Origin: Mucilaginibacter corticis
Lineage (GTDB): Bacteria > Bacteroidota > Bacteroidia > Sphingobacteriales > Sphingobacteriaceae
Assembly (NCBI RefSeq): GCF_007558865.1
Contig: NZ_VLPK01000001.1
Span: forward strand, 1,550,001 to 1,614,000
Direction of reading: 5' to 3'
Length of the DNA stretch: 64,000 nucleotides
Positions 31,332-39,071 of this stretch are shown piece by piece. The first letter of the stretch is position 1. Every line of letters begins with the position of its first letter. The translations under genes were made by a program, and so were the position numbers. Below the pieces are notes generated by a model. It was not told the DNA's origin. It ran no database searches and saw only the letters and a program-made list of their open reading frames with translations.

Positions 31332-32081
31332 TTAAAGTGCCAAACCAATTGTATAAGTACCTGCATAACCGTCTGCCACGCTACCTGCTAAAGACAATGT
31401 TTCATTAGCCAGGTCGGTAGCAGAACTGCCGAATACGCTGTCGAATGCGTTGCGGGTGGAATTTTTGCCATGCGCAGAATAGAGCGTTGATACGTGTACC
31501 ACGTCTGATATTGCTTCAGAAAAAGCCATTTGCCCTATCTTTTTAAGCGTACCGCTGATAAATGCCTCAAAGTGTATGTGGGTTGCCCGCCCGCTGTACC
31601 ATCCCGGGTAAAATGTTGTAAATTTTAGTTGCCCATTAGCGTCGGTTGTCTGATACCCTCTCAACCATGTTTTGCCCACATAACTTTGTGTGCCTAACAA
31701 GCCCGGCTGGTTTGCATAGCCGGAGTAATATCCCTGGTTATTGCAATGCCAAATATCTATCCGTACGTTAGGCACCACGTTACAATTATCATTGGTATTA
31801 ACCACCAATAAGGTTAATGTTAACGGTACCCCAGCCTGGTCTTCGGTTACATCAATCCGGTTCAGCGGGTTGTTTTTTTCGCCGCCGGCATATGGATAAG
31901 GCCCCTCTTCTTCAGTAGGGCTTACTACGCAGTTGCCTGTGGTAGTTGTTGTACCCGTAGTTGTTGATGTCCCGGTGGTGGTTGACGATGGTGTAACGGT
32001 ATCTTTCTTACATGCATCCAGAATCATTGGTCCTGCAGCAGCTGCTACTACAAACGACTTTAGAAAATTTTTACGCTCCAT
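31332..32081 (-). CDS. Secreted intradiol ring-cleavage dioxygenase-like protein
   Basis: A 249-residue protein whose catalytic domain resembles catechol 1,2-/protocatechuate 3,4-dioxygenases, with Fe(III) ligands of the Tyr-Tyr-His-His type: DIWHCNNQGYYSGY supplies the first tyrosine region and FYPGWYSGRATHIHFEA holds the Tyr, Arg, His-x-His. N-terminal residues 1-24 (KNFLKSFVVAAAAGPMILDAC) look like an export signal with a possible lipobox LDAC; a Thr/Ser/Gly linker (TTTGTSTTTG type) follows. So it is probably a cell-surface or periplasmic lipoprotein. EEGPYPYAGGEKNNPLNRIDV is the family entry block. Substrate unknown. Confidence 0.82.
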   Translation of the reverse strand: MERKNFLKSFVVAAAAGPMILDACKKDTVTPSSTTTGTSTTTGTTTTTGNCVVSPTEEEGPYPYAGGEKNNPLNRIDVTEDQAGVPLTLTLLVVNTNDNCNVVPNVRIDIWHCNNQGYYSGYANQPGLLGTQSYVGKTWLRGYQTTDANGQLKFTTFYPGWYSGRATHIHFEAFISGTLKKIGQMAFSEAISDVVHVSTLYSAHGKNSTRNAFDSVFGSSATDLANETLSLAGSVADGYAGTYTIGLAL

Positions 32082-32196
32082 ATCCTTTAGTTTTAAATTG
32101 TTAAACCAAAGGTGCAGCGTAATTTAAATGTATTTTATCTTGTGTCGGCGAATGGCCTGTATGTGTCGATTAACAATAAAGACTCGTTACAATCAG

Positions 32197-32898
32197 CTAT
32201 CGCTTTGCCCACTCTTTTATAAAATCGGCATAGCTATCACTTATAGGCAACTGTACATTATTGTTTAAATATGCCTTACGATTTTGGATAGACCTGATCT
32301 TGTTAACCGCTACAATATAACTGCGGTGGATCCGCTTAAACTGGTCTGCAGGCAATTTTTCCAGCACCTTTTTTAAAGGCATTAAGGTAAGTATGGGTTT
32401 ACCTTCGGGCAGGTGGATCTTGATATAATCTTCCATGCTTTCAATATATTCAATATCGGCAAGGCTGATCTTTACCATGCGGTATTCTGAATACACATAG
32501 AGGCTCTCGCCGGGCGGGGTGGTTTTTATACCGTGTTTATATTGATAGTAGTCAATAGATTTATCAACCGCTTTTGAGAAACGCGAAAAATCTACAGGCT
32601 TTAGCAGGTAATCCATCGCTTCCAACTCAAAGCCCTCAAAAGCAAAATTCTTGTAAGCAGTTATAAATATAACCATCGGTTTTTGCTCAAGTGATCGCAC
32701 CAGTTCAATGCCGGTAATGTCAGGCATGTTAATATCAACAAACAGCAGATCCACAGGGTTGCGGCGTAAAAACTCAACACCCGATACGGCATCCTCAAAA
32801 GTTTGTACCAGGTTTAAAGCAGGCACCCGCGATACATAAGTTTGTATCAGCGTTAGCGCCAGTGGCTCATCATCTATGGCAATACATTTTAACTGCAT
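32197..32898 (-). CDS. LytTR-type response regulator
   Basis: A 233-residue regulator. Receiver domain at residues 1-120 with acidic pair DDE (9-11), phospho-acceptor D55 (LLFVDINMPDITG), and lysine in ITAYKNFAFEGF. The C-terminal LytTR DNA-binding domain (ADIEYIESMEDYIKIHL, MPLKKVLEKLPADQFKRIHRSYIVAVNKI) is complete. It is encoded 2 nt after its kinase, so the two act as a pair. Targets unknown; the next genes on the strand are the dioxygenase operon. Confidence 0.92.
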   Translation of the reverse strand: MQLKCIAIDDEPLALTLIQTYVSRVPALNLVQTFEDAVSGVEFLRRNPVDLLFVDINMPDITGIELVRSLEQKPMVIFITAYKNFAFEGFELEAMDYLLKPVDFSRFSKAVDKSIDYYQYKHGIKTTPPGESLYVYSEYRMVKISLADIEYIESMEDYIKIHLPEGKPILTLMPLKKVLEKLPADQFKRIHRSYIVAVNKIRSIQNRKAYLNNNVQLPISDSYADFIKEWAKR

Positions 32899-32900
32899 GA

Positions 32901-34052
32901 TCAGGTTTCTAAAGTTAGCATAACGGTATACAGATCGCCATCATTACTGATACTTAAAACATGCCTGTCGGGATACAGGTATTCCAGCCGCTGTTTGGTG
33001 TTTTTTATGCCGATGCCATGACGGTTATTTTCAGACTGTGATGTGAAAACCTGGTTTTGACAAAAAAAGTTGACACGGTTGTCATGCACGGTAATGTGTA
33101 TGCTGATAAGAAAGGGCTTATTCTTGCTTATGCCGTGCTTAAACACATTTTCAATAAAGGTCATCATGATCAATGGCGAGATCTTTTTACGCCCCGGATC
33201 GCCTGTTACCAGATACTCAATTTCAGCGTTTTTGCCGGTGCGTAAGCGTTGCAGTCCAATATAATCGCTAATGCAGTCTATCTCGCTTTGCAGCGGGACA
33301 TAATCGGCCGTTACATCGTCGGTAACATACCGCATAATGTTCGACAGCTTCATGATACTGTCGGCCGTGTTCTCGTTGCCGGTAATGGCCAGCGTGTATA
33401 TGTTATTTAAGGTATTGAACAAAAAATGCGGATTGATCTGCGCTTTTAAAAATGATAGCTCGGCGCTGGCCCTGTCTGCTTCGGCCTGTGCGGCTCGCTG
33501 CTCTGTAAGCTGCCATTGCTGTACTGTTTTGGTAGCGGCACTTAAAGCCATGATCATTAAAAAAATAAACAGGCTGGTGGTATCCACATGGCGCCTTTGA
33601 TCAGGGCCGTTAAAATTGTTGTTCCCGCCGTGTGGCGGCATAAATTGCCCGTTAGGCGGTGGTGGCGGCATTTTGTTATTTCCGGGTGGCGGTTGCCTGA
33701 AAGATGGCGGAGGCGGGCCTGCGTGCTGCATGGTCATGTTTGCGGGCCTTTCTGCATTGTGCAGCAACCTGTCGAACGGTTCCAGAAAATATACACAGGT
33801 TAATAAAGCAAATGCAACTATGCTGTAATCAAGGTAGCGCTTTTTTAAAAAAAGACGCGGTATAAACAGGTATGCATTAACGTAGAATAGAATAATATAG
33901 GTAAAGCAAAATAACCAATAGGATGGCTTTTGCAGGATAAGCAACGGATCGCTGTTATCAGCCCCGCCGTTTATAAACAAAAGCGGGAAAGCCATAAACA
34001 ACAGCCAGCCGGCTAAATGTATAATCAGCGAGAAGGTTTTAAAGCTACGCAT
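32901..34052 (-). CDS. LytS/YehU-type sensor histidine kinase
   Basis: About 383 residues from ATG at 34052. Three to four membrane helices in the first 95 residues and one near 170, separated by a proline-, glycine- and asparagine-rich segment (residues ~112-155, e.g. PPPPPNGQFMPPHGG) of unusual composition. The His_kinase domain begins LKAQINPHFLFNTLNNIY, where the histidine is the phospho-acceptor, and the ATPase part ends with HGIGIKNTKQRLEYLY. It forms an operon with the LytTR regulator. Signal unknown. Confidence 0.88.
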   Translation of the reverse strand: MRSFKTFSLIIHLAGWLLFMAFPLLFINGGADNSDPLLILQKPSYWLFCFTYIILFYVNAYLFIPRLFLKKRYLDYSIVAFALLTCVYFLEPFDRLLHNAERPANMTMQHAGPPPPSFRQPPPGNNKMPPPPPNGQFMPPHGGNNNFNGPDQRRHVDTTSLFIFLMIMALSAATKTVQQWQLTEQRAAQAEADRASAELSFLKAQINPHFLFNTLNNIYTLAITGNENTADSIMKLSNIMRYVTDDVTADYVPLQSEIDCISDYIGLQRLRTGKNAEIEYLVTGDPGRKKISPLIMMTFIENVFKHGISKNKPFLISIHITVHDNRVNFFCQNQVFTSQSENNRHGIGIKNTKQRLEYLYPDRHVLSISNDGDLYTVMLTLET

Positions 34053-34121
34053 ATACAAATCAACCTATTTTATTTTAAAACAGGCAATTGTATCGGTAGT
34101 TTGCCTAAATGTATGGAGTAA

Positions 34122-34721
34122 TCAGCCGTGAATGGTTTCGGCTTTGCCGTAGTTTTTTACCACTTGCGCCTCGTAGGCCAGGAAATCCTTCCAGCGTTTA
34201 TCCACATCAATGGTAACGGCATACTTTTTAGCCAGGTTGATGAACATAGCATAGTGTGTGGCCTCGCTTATCATCAGCTCATGATAAAATTCAGATAGCT
34301 GTTTATCGTTGATGTTTTCAGACAATACTTTAAAGCGTTCGCAGCTGCGCGCCTCAATCATGGCAGAAAATAGCAGGCGGTCGATTAATTGAGCCTCTCG
34401 TCCCCCGCCTATGATGATGAACTTGCGCAGTTCATTTACATAATCGTCTTTTCGCTCGCGCCCCAGCACATATCCACGCTGTAAAATAATTTCGTGAACA
34501 CGTTTAAAATGTTCCATTTCTTCCTGCACCAGATCCGTCATCTGCTGTACCAGGTCGCTCAGGTTAGGATTTTGCACAATAAGCGTAATGGCGTTACTGG
34601 CTGCCTTTTGCTCGCAATAGGCATGATCAATTAAAAGCTCTTCAATATTGCTTTCCACCACGTTTTTAACCCAGGTAGGGTCGGTAGGCAGCTGTAATTT
34701 AAGGATAGTTTTTTCGCTCAC
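34122..34721 (-). CDS. miaE: tRNA-(ms2io6A37) hydroxylase-like diiron protein
   Basis: About 199 residues. Ferritin-like diiron enzyme that hydroxylates the isopentenyl group of ms2i6A37 in tRNA. Ligand pairs: the N-terminal IDHAYCEQKAASNAI, then EEMEHFKRVHEI (ExxH), EARSCERF and EATHYAMF (ExxH). The GTG at 34721 is preferred because a -7 element TATCTTTG ends 4 nt before it; an upstream ATG at 34775 would translate repeat DNA (MPFAFYLLPLSL). The mRNA is therefore probably leaderless. Confidence 0.85.
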   Translation of the reverse strand: MSEKTILKLQLPTDPTWVKNVVESNIEELLIDHAYCEQKAASNAITLIVQNPNLSDLVQQMTDLVQEEMEHFKRVHEIILQRGYVLGRERKDDYVNELRKFIIIGGGREAQLIDRLLFSAMIEARSCERFKVLSENINDKQLSEFYHELMISEATHYAMFINLAKKYAVTIDVDKRWKDFLAYEAQVVKNYGKAETIHG

Positions 34722-34725
34722 GGTG

Positions 34726-34733
34726 CAAAGATA
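34726..34733 (-). promoter_or_regulatory. -7 element (TATCTTTG) of miaE
   Basis: Perfect TAnnTTTG on the minus strand, 4 nt before the GTG start. It decides the start codon and implies a leaderless transcript. Confidence 0.5.
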
Positions 34734-34746
34734 ACGGTTGAGTGAT

Positions 34747-34858
34747 AAAGGTAAAAGGTAAAAGGCGAAAGGCAAAAGGTGAAAATTTTAAATTAAGGTA
34801 AATGATAAGCCTCCCATTGCAAGACCTTTTACCTTTCGCCTTTTACCTTTACCTTTAT
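34747..34858. repeat. Inverted word-repeat (AAAGGTAAAAGG arms)
   Basis: The left arm (34747-34780) is made of AAAGGTAAAAGGCGAAAGG-like words; the right arm (34824-34858) is its near-complement (CCTTTCGCCTTTTACC). It covers the spacer between nadD and miaE, and the nadD stop codon is inside the right arm. Confidence 0.7.
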
Positions 34859-35427
34859 TTATACAAACTTTTACTCTCAATAAATTTTAGAACCGGGTCT
34901 GGCACAAAATATTGTACGTTTTTTTTCTCTGCTATTGATTTGCGGATAAAGGTTGCCGATAGTTCCATTTGCGGTGTCATGGTAATGGTAACCGATGGAT
35001 GCGAAGCCAGCTCGGCATTTTCATAGCCGGGGCGCGGGTAAACATAAATGCGGTAATCGCGCAGTATCAGCTTGTAGTTTTTCCATTTGGGCAGGCTTAC
35101 CAGGTTGTCAGACCCCATAATAAGGGCAAACTCATGCTCAGGGTACATTTCTTTTAAATGGGTAAGCGTATCAATGGTATAAGATGGCTGCGGCAAGCGT
35201 AATTCAACATCGCTCACCTGTATGTTTTGGGCGTTGTCAGTAGCCAGGCGGGCCATTTCAAGCCTGTCGTAAGTATTGATCAGGTCGCCATATTTTTTTA
35301 ATGGGTTTTGAGGGGAGACAACCAGCCAAACCTTATCTAAAGTTGTGTGGTTGGCAAGATAGTTGGCAATGATTAAATGCCCGATATGTATAGGATTAAA
35401 GGAACCGAAGAGTAGTCCTATCTTCAT
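34855..35427 (-). CDS. nadD: Nicotinate-nucleotide adenylyltransferase
   Basis: Adenylates nicotinate mononucleotide in NAD synthesis. 190 residues; nucleotidyltransferase motif GSFNPIHIGHLIIA near the N-terminus, MGSDNLVSLPKWKNY in the middle and the second signature ELSATFIRKSIAEKK (SxTxxR type). Normal length. The ATG at 35427 lies 1 nt from the inverted-repeat arm of the neighbouring cassette, so its own promoter or leader must run through that repeat. Confidence 0.93.
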   Translation of the reverse strand: MKIGLLFGSFNPIHIGHLIIANYLANHTTLDKVWLVVSPQNPLKKYGDLINTYDRLEMARLATDNAQNIQVSDVELRLPQPSYTIDTLTHLKEMYPEHEFALIMGSDNLVSLPKWKNYKLILRDYRIYVYPRPGYENAELASHPSVTITMTPQMELSATFIRKSIAEKKNVQYFVPDPVLKFIESKSLYK

Positions 35428-35428
35428 C

Positions 35429-35877
35429 GTAGTTTGCAGTTTTCAGTTGGCAACTGACATTAATTATTTTATTACTCTCCGGCTCCAAACTTTCCGGGAT
35501 TATTAATCATGTATTGTATTAGTTTGCCTACTTCGTCTGACAAACTGTGTAAACGGTTATAAATCTCATCTGAAATATAACCACATTCTTTTGAAAACTC
35601 AAGCCAGCCCTGGGTTTCACTGTTTTCCATGTCGGCATCTGTAAGCTTACTTATAAAATGATTTGGATATCTTCTTTTTCGGTAAGCCTCAATGGTACAA
35701 ATATTAGTTGAACGCGACGATCTTCTGATTTGATCAGTAAGAGAATACGTTTCCTCTTTTGGAAATTGTTTAGTGACGCTATATATTTCCATGGCAAGGG
35801 TAAAACTTTTCTTATATAACACTAAGTCTTTATAAGTACCCATATGCCAACTGCAAACTAATAACTGCCAACTACGA
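35429..35877. mobile_element. Candidate cassette: inverted word-repeat arms around four-helix-bundle gene
   Basis: Left arm GTAGTTTGCAGTTTTCAGTT (35429-35448, continuing GGCAACTGAC); right arm, read on the minus strand, GTAGTTGGCAGTTATTAGTT (35877-35858, continuing TGCAGTTGGCAT). The arms are inverted copies built on GCAGTT(T/G)GCAG words and bracket the 123-aa gene tightly. The TAG of the right arm is the stop codon of gmk, and the left arm ends 1 nt before the nadD ATG. So the cassette is exactly the gmk-nadD spacer. Mobility is inferred, not shown. Confidence 0.5.
35472..35843 (-). CDS. Four-helix-bundle protein (23S rRNA intervening-sequence / S23 family)
   Basis: A 123-residue helical protein: YKDLVLYKKSFTLAMEIYSVTKQFPKEETYSLTDQIRRSSRSTNICTIEAYRKRRYPNHFIS is the typical start of the S23/four-helix-bundle family (W/L-K-x-A..FP..E.YGLT.QIRRAA.SI..NIAEG in relatives). 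Here the usual SIxxNIAEG is changed to STNICTIEA. Relatives are encoded in intervening sequences of 23S rRNA genes, as stand-alone genes, and as Avd in diversity-generating retroelements. The ATG directly follows the inverted arm, and the gene fills the cassette between gmk and nadD. Biochemical role unknown. Confidence 0.85.
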   Translation of the reverse strand: MGTYKDLVLYKKSFTLAMEIYSVTKQFPKEETYSLTDQIRRSSRSTNICTIEAYRKRRYPNHFISKLTDADMENSETQGWLEFSKECGYISDEIYNRLHSLSDEVGKLIQYMINNPGKFGAGE

Positions 35878-36441
35878 AATGAAATCTCTTACCAATTGCT
35901 CAGCTTCTTCGCATGCCGTCTGAAGATCGTGATTTTTTAGGATAATATCAAATCGGGGCGCGTAATTCAGTTCTTTTTCGGCTTTGGCAAAGCGTTCCTG
36001 TAGTTTTTCTTCGCTATCTGTGCCGCGGCCAACCAGACGCTCCTTTAATACCGCTAATGATGGCGGTTGTACAAATATCGCTAAAGCCTGTCCGTCGTAC
36101 TTGCGCTTAAGGTGCAGGCCGCCTTCAACATCAATATCAAATATTACGGTTTTGCCCTTCTTCCAGATGCGCTCTATCTCCGTGCGCAGGGTGCCGTAAA
36201 AAGTACCCGAATAAACCTCTTCAAACTCAACAAATTGCTTCTTGGCTATCAGGTGTAAAAATTCTTCTTTTGATATAAAATGATAGGCTTTATCGTTTTC
36301 TTCGTCGCCGCGCGGCGCCCTTGTAGTGGCTGATATAGAAAACTCAAGATCAGGAAATTTAGTAAGCAGGTGCTTAACGATGGTAGTTTTACCGGCTCCT
36401 GATGGTGCAGAAAATATAACGAGTTTTCCGTTTGTGCTCAT
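35872..36441 (-). CDS. gmk: Guanylate kinase
   Basis: Phosphorylates GMP to GDP with ATP. 189 residues; P-loop FSAPSGAGKTTIVKHLL at residues ~9-25, GMP-binding segment SISATTRAPRGDEENDKAYHFIS, and VIFDIDVEGGLHLKRKY. Normal length. It sits between yicC and nadD, a frequent order in Bacteroidota; here the four-helix cassette separates it from nadD and its arm provides the TAG stop. Confidence 0.95.
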   Translation of the reverse strand: MSTNGKLVIFSAPSGAGKTTIVKHLLTKFPDLEFSISATTRAPRGDEENDKAYHFISKEEFLHLIAKKQFVEFEEVYSGTFYGTLRTEIERIWKKGKTVIFDIDVEGGLHLKRKYDGQALAIFVQPPSLAVLKERLVGRGTDSEEKLQERFAKAEKELNYAPRFDIILKNHDLQTACEEAEQLVRDFIS

Positions 36442-36519
36442 TAGTTCATTTGTGTAATTAGTTCATTTGTATAATATTCAATAATCCAACCAATGAACTA
36501 ATGAACCAGTGAACTAATG
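36442..36519. repeat. Inverted word-repeat (TTAGTTCAT arms) between gmk and yicC
   Basis: Left arm CATTAGTTCATTTGTGTAAT plus another TTAGTTCATTTG; right arm AATGAACTAATGAACCAGTG plus AACTAATG. Tandem ATTAGTTCATT words mirrored around a short AT-rich centre. It starts at the gmk start codon and stops 2 nt before the yicC stop. Confidence 0.7.
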
Positions 36520-36521
36520 TC

Positions 36522-37400
36522 TTATAATACATTTAGTAGTTGTTCCTTTATTTTTTCAAGTTCCTCTTTCATGCCTACCACCAGTTTCTGGATGTTGGCA
36601 TCATTGGCTTTTGATCCCAGGGTGTTGATCTCGCGGCCGATCTCTTGCGAGATAAAGCCCAATTTTTTCCCGTTGGCATCGGCATTTTTTAATGTTTCGA
36701 TAAAATAATCACAATGGGTTTTAAGGCGGATCTTTTCTTCGGTGATATCCAGTTTGTCTATATAATAGATCAATTCCTGCTCAAAACGATTCTGGTCTAT
36801 ACCTTCGCGACCTGCGGCTTCGCTTAAAAACTGGTTCAGTCTCTCACGTATCACAGGTACACGCTTTGGTTCTTCTATCTCAACTAACTTTAAGTTTTTA
36901 AGGATAATATCTATACGAAATTTAATGTCTTGCTCAAGCGTATTGCCTTCGTCGCTCCTGAATTGTTGGAAAGCTGCCATTGCCTGGTTAAAAGTTTTTT
37001 CAACTATTTTCCATTCATCTTCTGATACCGTTTCTTCATCATACTTCACAACCTCGGGTAGGCCAAGGGCTAATTGAAGCAGGTTAGTTGCAGGCTCATT
37101 TAACTCCTCGCTAACGGCTTTTAATTGCGAGTAGTAGTTTTTCAGCAGTTCGGTATCAATACCCGCAGCTTTTACAGTGGCCGAGTTTGCCTGCTCAACA
37201 TTGATTGATAGGTTTACCTTTCCGCGCTCAATTTGCTTGCTGCAGTCGTTACGCAACTGAAACTCTTTTTCAGAAAATATCTTGGGTAGACGTAAAGATA
37301 GTTCAAGAAATTTGCTGTTCAGGGATTTGATCTCGACGGTGTATTTTGTGTTACCCGAGTCGAAACTGGCAATTCCATATCCTGTCATGGATTTTATCAT
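36522..37400 (-). CDS. YicC family endoribonuclease-like protein
   Basis: About 292 residues. YicC_N and DUF1732 domains: SMTGYGIASFDSGNTKYTVEIKSLNSKFLELSLRLP at the start and HCDYFIETLKNADANGKKLGFISQEIGREINTLGSKAND at the end, both family signatures. E. coli YicC is reported to be an endoribonuclease involved in small-RNA turnover. The ATG at 37400 is chosen because the upstream in-frame TTG is part of the -7 element TATCTTTG (37404-37411), 3 nt before this ATG; the mRNA is probably leaderless. Order yicC-gmk-nadD. Confidence 0.88.
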   Translation of the reverse strand: MIKSMTGYGIASFDSGNTKYTVEIKSLNSKFLELSLRLPKIFSEKEFQLRNDCSKQIERGKVNLSINVEQANSATVKAAGIDTELLKNYYSQLKAVSEELNEPATNLLQLALGLPEVVKYDEETVSEDEWKIVEKTFNQAMAAFQQFRSDEGNTLEQDIKFRIDIILKNLKLVEIEEPKRVPVIRERLNQFLSEAAGREGIDQNRFEQELIYYIDKLDITEEKIRLKTHCDYFIETLKNADANGKKLGFISQEIGREINTLGSKANDANIQKLVVGMKEELEKIKEQLLNVL

Positions 37401-37403
37401 GCG

Positions 37404-37411
37404 CAAAGATA
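37404..37411 (-). promoter_or_regulatory. -7 element (TATCTTTG) of yicC
   Basis: Perfect TAnnTTTG, 3 nt before the ATG on the minus strand; the closest -7/start distance in the window. Implies leaderless mRNA. Confidence 0.5.
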
Positions 37412-37416
37412 GTTTT

Positions 37417-37531
37417 TTTTGGAGATTGGAGATTAGTTATTGGAGATTAGAGGTTAGTGATTGGTGATAAGTTGATTTTTAACATGGTATGGCAACTAAT
37501 CTCTAATCACTAACCTCTAACCACTGACTAA
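37417..37531. repeat. Inverted word-repeat (GGAGATTAGAG arms)
   Basis: Left arm of repeated words GGAGATTGGAGATTAGTTAT and AGAGGTTAGTGATTGG; right arm CAACTAATCTCTAATCACTA and ACCTCTAACCACTGAC. Imperfect inverted repeat filling the divergent spacer upstream of yicC. Confidence 0.7.
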
Positions 37532-37571
37532 GAATTAACACTTTTTTACATTTCTACTCAAATACAATGTT

Positions 37572-37579
37572 TAAGTTTG
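37572..37579 (+). promoter_or_regulatory. -7 element (TAAGTTTG) before the carboxypeptidase-regulatory-like gene
   Basis: Perfect TAnnTTTG 4 nt before the TTG start at 37584. Another possible leaderless start, though GTG at 37593 is an alternative. Confidence 0.4.
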
Positions 37580-37583
37580 TATA

Positions 37584-38324
37584 TTGAATACAGTGCCAAT
37601 ATATAACCGGTTAAGCTTAATAGCAGTTTTTTGCCTTTGTTTTGCATGCAGTGCCTATGCGCAGAAGCTTGATGTAGTTAAAGGTGTCGTGTTTAAAAAG
37701 AACACACCCACTACCATCTCTTTTGTAACTATAACCAATTTAAATCATAAAATGCCCGATGTGCAAACCGATGAGTTGGGTAGTTTCCACATAGAAGTCG
37801 CGTTGGGCGATACCCTGTTGTTTAAAAAATCTGATTATTCTCCGCAATATATCGTGGTGCAAACCTATGTAAGCCAGTCAGTATATATGCAGCCTGTTAT
37901 CCAGCTAAACCAGGTTACGATAAAAGATGTCAGCAAAAAGCAGGAGATCAATGACGCCTTGAACGACTACAAGAAAAAAGGACAGTTCTATTCATTAAAC
38001 CCCAGTGTGGGATCGGTGTTGACCTCGCCCATATCAGGTTTGTATGACCTGTTTGGCAAGGCGCCGGCGCAGGCACGCAAGTTCAGGCAATATACCCAGC
38101 AAGAATTAGAGCGGATAGAAATTAACAAACGCTATAATAAACCCCTGGTAAAACAGATTACAAAAATGCCTGACGAAGACCTGGATAGTTTTATGCTGTC
38201 GTTCACGCCCAATATTGAAGATATAAGGGTTTGGAGCGATTATGATATCATAGACTATATCAAAAGATCATACGCCTATTTTGTGAAAAATAAGGAAAGC
38301 CTGAAAGTAGAAAAGTTATATTAG
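37584..38324 (+). CDS. Exported protein with carboxypeptidase-regulatory-like domain
   Basis: A 246-residue protein. Residues ~8-27 (LSLIAVFCLCFACSAYAQ) are a signal peptide. Residues ~30-110 fold as a CarboxypepD_reg-like beta-sandwich (DVVKGVVFKKNTPTTISFVTITN, DELGSFHIEVALGDTLLFKKSDYSPQYI, QLNQVTIKDVSKK), common in Bacteroidota envelope proteins. The C-terminal half is helical and basic. The start is TTG at 37584 or GTG at 37593. No barrel or plug domain follows, so it is not a TonB receptor. Function unknown. Confidence 0.7.
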   Translation: MNTVPIYNRLSLIAVFCLCFACSAYAQKLDVVKGVVFKKNTPTTISFVTITNLNHKMPDVQTDELGSFHIEVALGDTLLFKKSDYSPQYIVVQTYVSQSVYMQPVIQLNQVTIKDVSKKQEINDALNDYKKKGQFYSLNPSVGSVLTSPISGLYDLFGKAPAQARKFRQYTQQELERIEINKRYNKPLVKQITKMPDEDLDSFMLSFTPNIEDIRVWSDYDIIDYIKRSYAYFVKNKESLKVEKLY

Positions 38325-38336
38325 TTACGGACTAAT

Positions 38337-39062
38337 TTATATCCCCAACGCTTCGCAAGCTTTTTCGGCAGCTAATTTTTCAGCATTCTTTTTACTGAAC
38401 TCTTTACCTAATCCCATTATTTGCCCGTCAACACTGGCTTGTACGGTAAATAGTTTTGAGTTTTCGCCATCGCCGTTAACAATCAGGTCAAAAGAGATAT
38501 CCTTGCTATGGCGCTGACACCACTCGATCAGTTTGCTTTTAAAGTTGGTTTCGGTTTGTTCAAGCGTATGGATATCAATGTGCGCCTTGATGATGTGATT
38601 CACCAAAAAATGCCGTGTAAAATCATAGCCTTTATCCAGGTATATGGCACCAATCAATGCTTCAAAAGCATCGCCAAGTAATGACCCCTGCCTGGTTGGG
38701 CCAAGGGCACGGCTATCATACTCTATCAGTTGCTCAAAGCCTAATTTGCGGGCAAGCTGGTTAAGATTGTTACGGCTAACTATTTTTGAGCGCAGCTCGG
38801 TTAAAAAACCTTCGTCCTCATAGGGATAAAGTTTAAACAGCACTTCGGCCACAACGCTGCCTAATACGGCATCGCCTAAAAACTCAAGGCGCTCGTTGCT
38901 GTTTTTTACACCCTTTTTTACGCTGGTAGCTACAGACTTATGGCGAAATGCCAACCGGTATAACGACAAATTGCCCGGCACGAAGCCGAGCAAATTCTTT
39001 AAAATTTTAACGTATTTTCTGTGTGGAGAAAGGTATAGCTTATATAACCGGTTTACAGGCAT
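38337..39062 (-). CDS. rnc: Ribonuclease III
   Basis: Double-strand-specific endoribonuclease that matures rRNA and cuts structured mRNAs. 241 residues; catalytic signature NERLEFLGDAVLGSVV (about residue 65), second acidic site GDAFEALIGAIYLDKG, and a C-terminal dsRNA-binding domain (NFKSKLIEWCQ to GKEFSKKNAEKLAAEKACEAL). It follows fabF by 9 nt in the acpP-fabF-rnc operon. The many hairpins between genes here are potential substrates. Confidence 0.95.
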   Translation of the reverse strand: MPVNRLYKLYLSPHRKYVKILKNLLGFVPGNLSLYRLAFRHKSVATSVKKGVKNSNERLEFLGDAVLGSVVAEVLFKLYPYEDEGFLTELRSKIVSRNNLNQLARKLGFEQLIEYDSRALGPTRQGSLLGDAFEALIGAIYLDKGYDFTRHFLVNHIIKAHIDIHTLEQTETNFKSKLIEWCQRHSKDISFDLIVNGDGENSKLFTVQASVDGQIMGLGKEFSKKNAEKLAAEKACEALGI

Positions 39063-39071
39063 CCACTATTA

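Noticed and set aside
29081..32081. An aromatic degradation pathway made of the flavin monooxygenase and the intradiol dioxygenase
   Set aside because: The genes are convergent, the dioxygenase is exported while the monooxygenase is cytoplasmic, and no muconate or beta-ketoadipate genes are present.
34722..34775. N-terminal extension of MiaE beginning MPFAFYLLPLS
   Set aside because: It translates the inverted word repeat and the promoter; the GTG at 34721 follows a perfect -7 element.
35472..35843. Avd of a diversity-generating retroelement
   Set aside because: Same fold family, but no reverse transcriptase or template/variable repeat is in the window.
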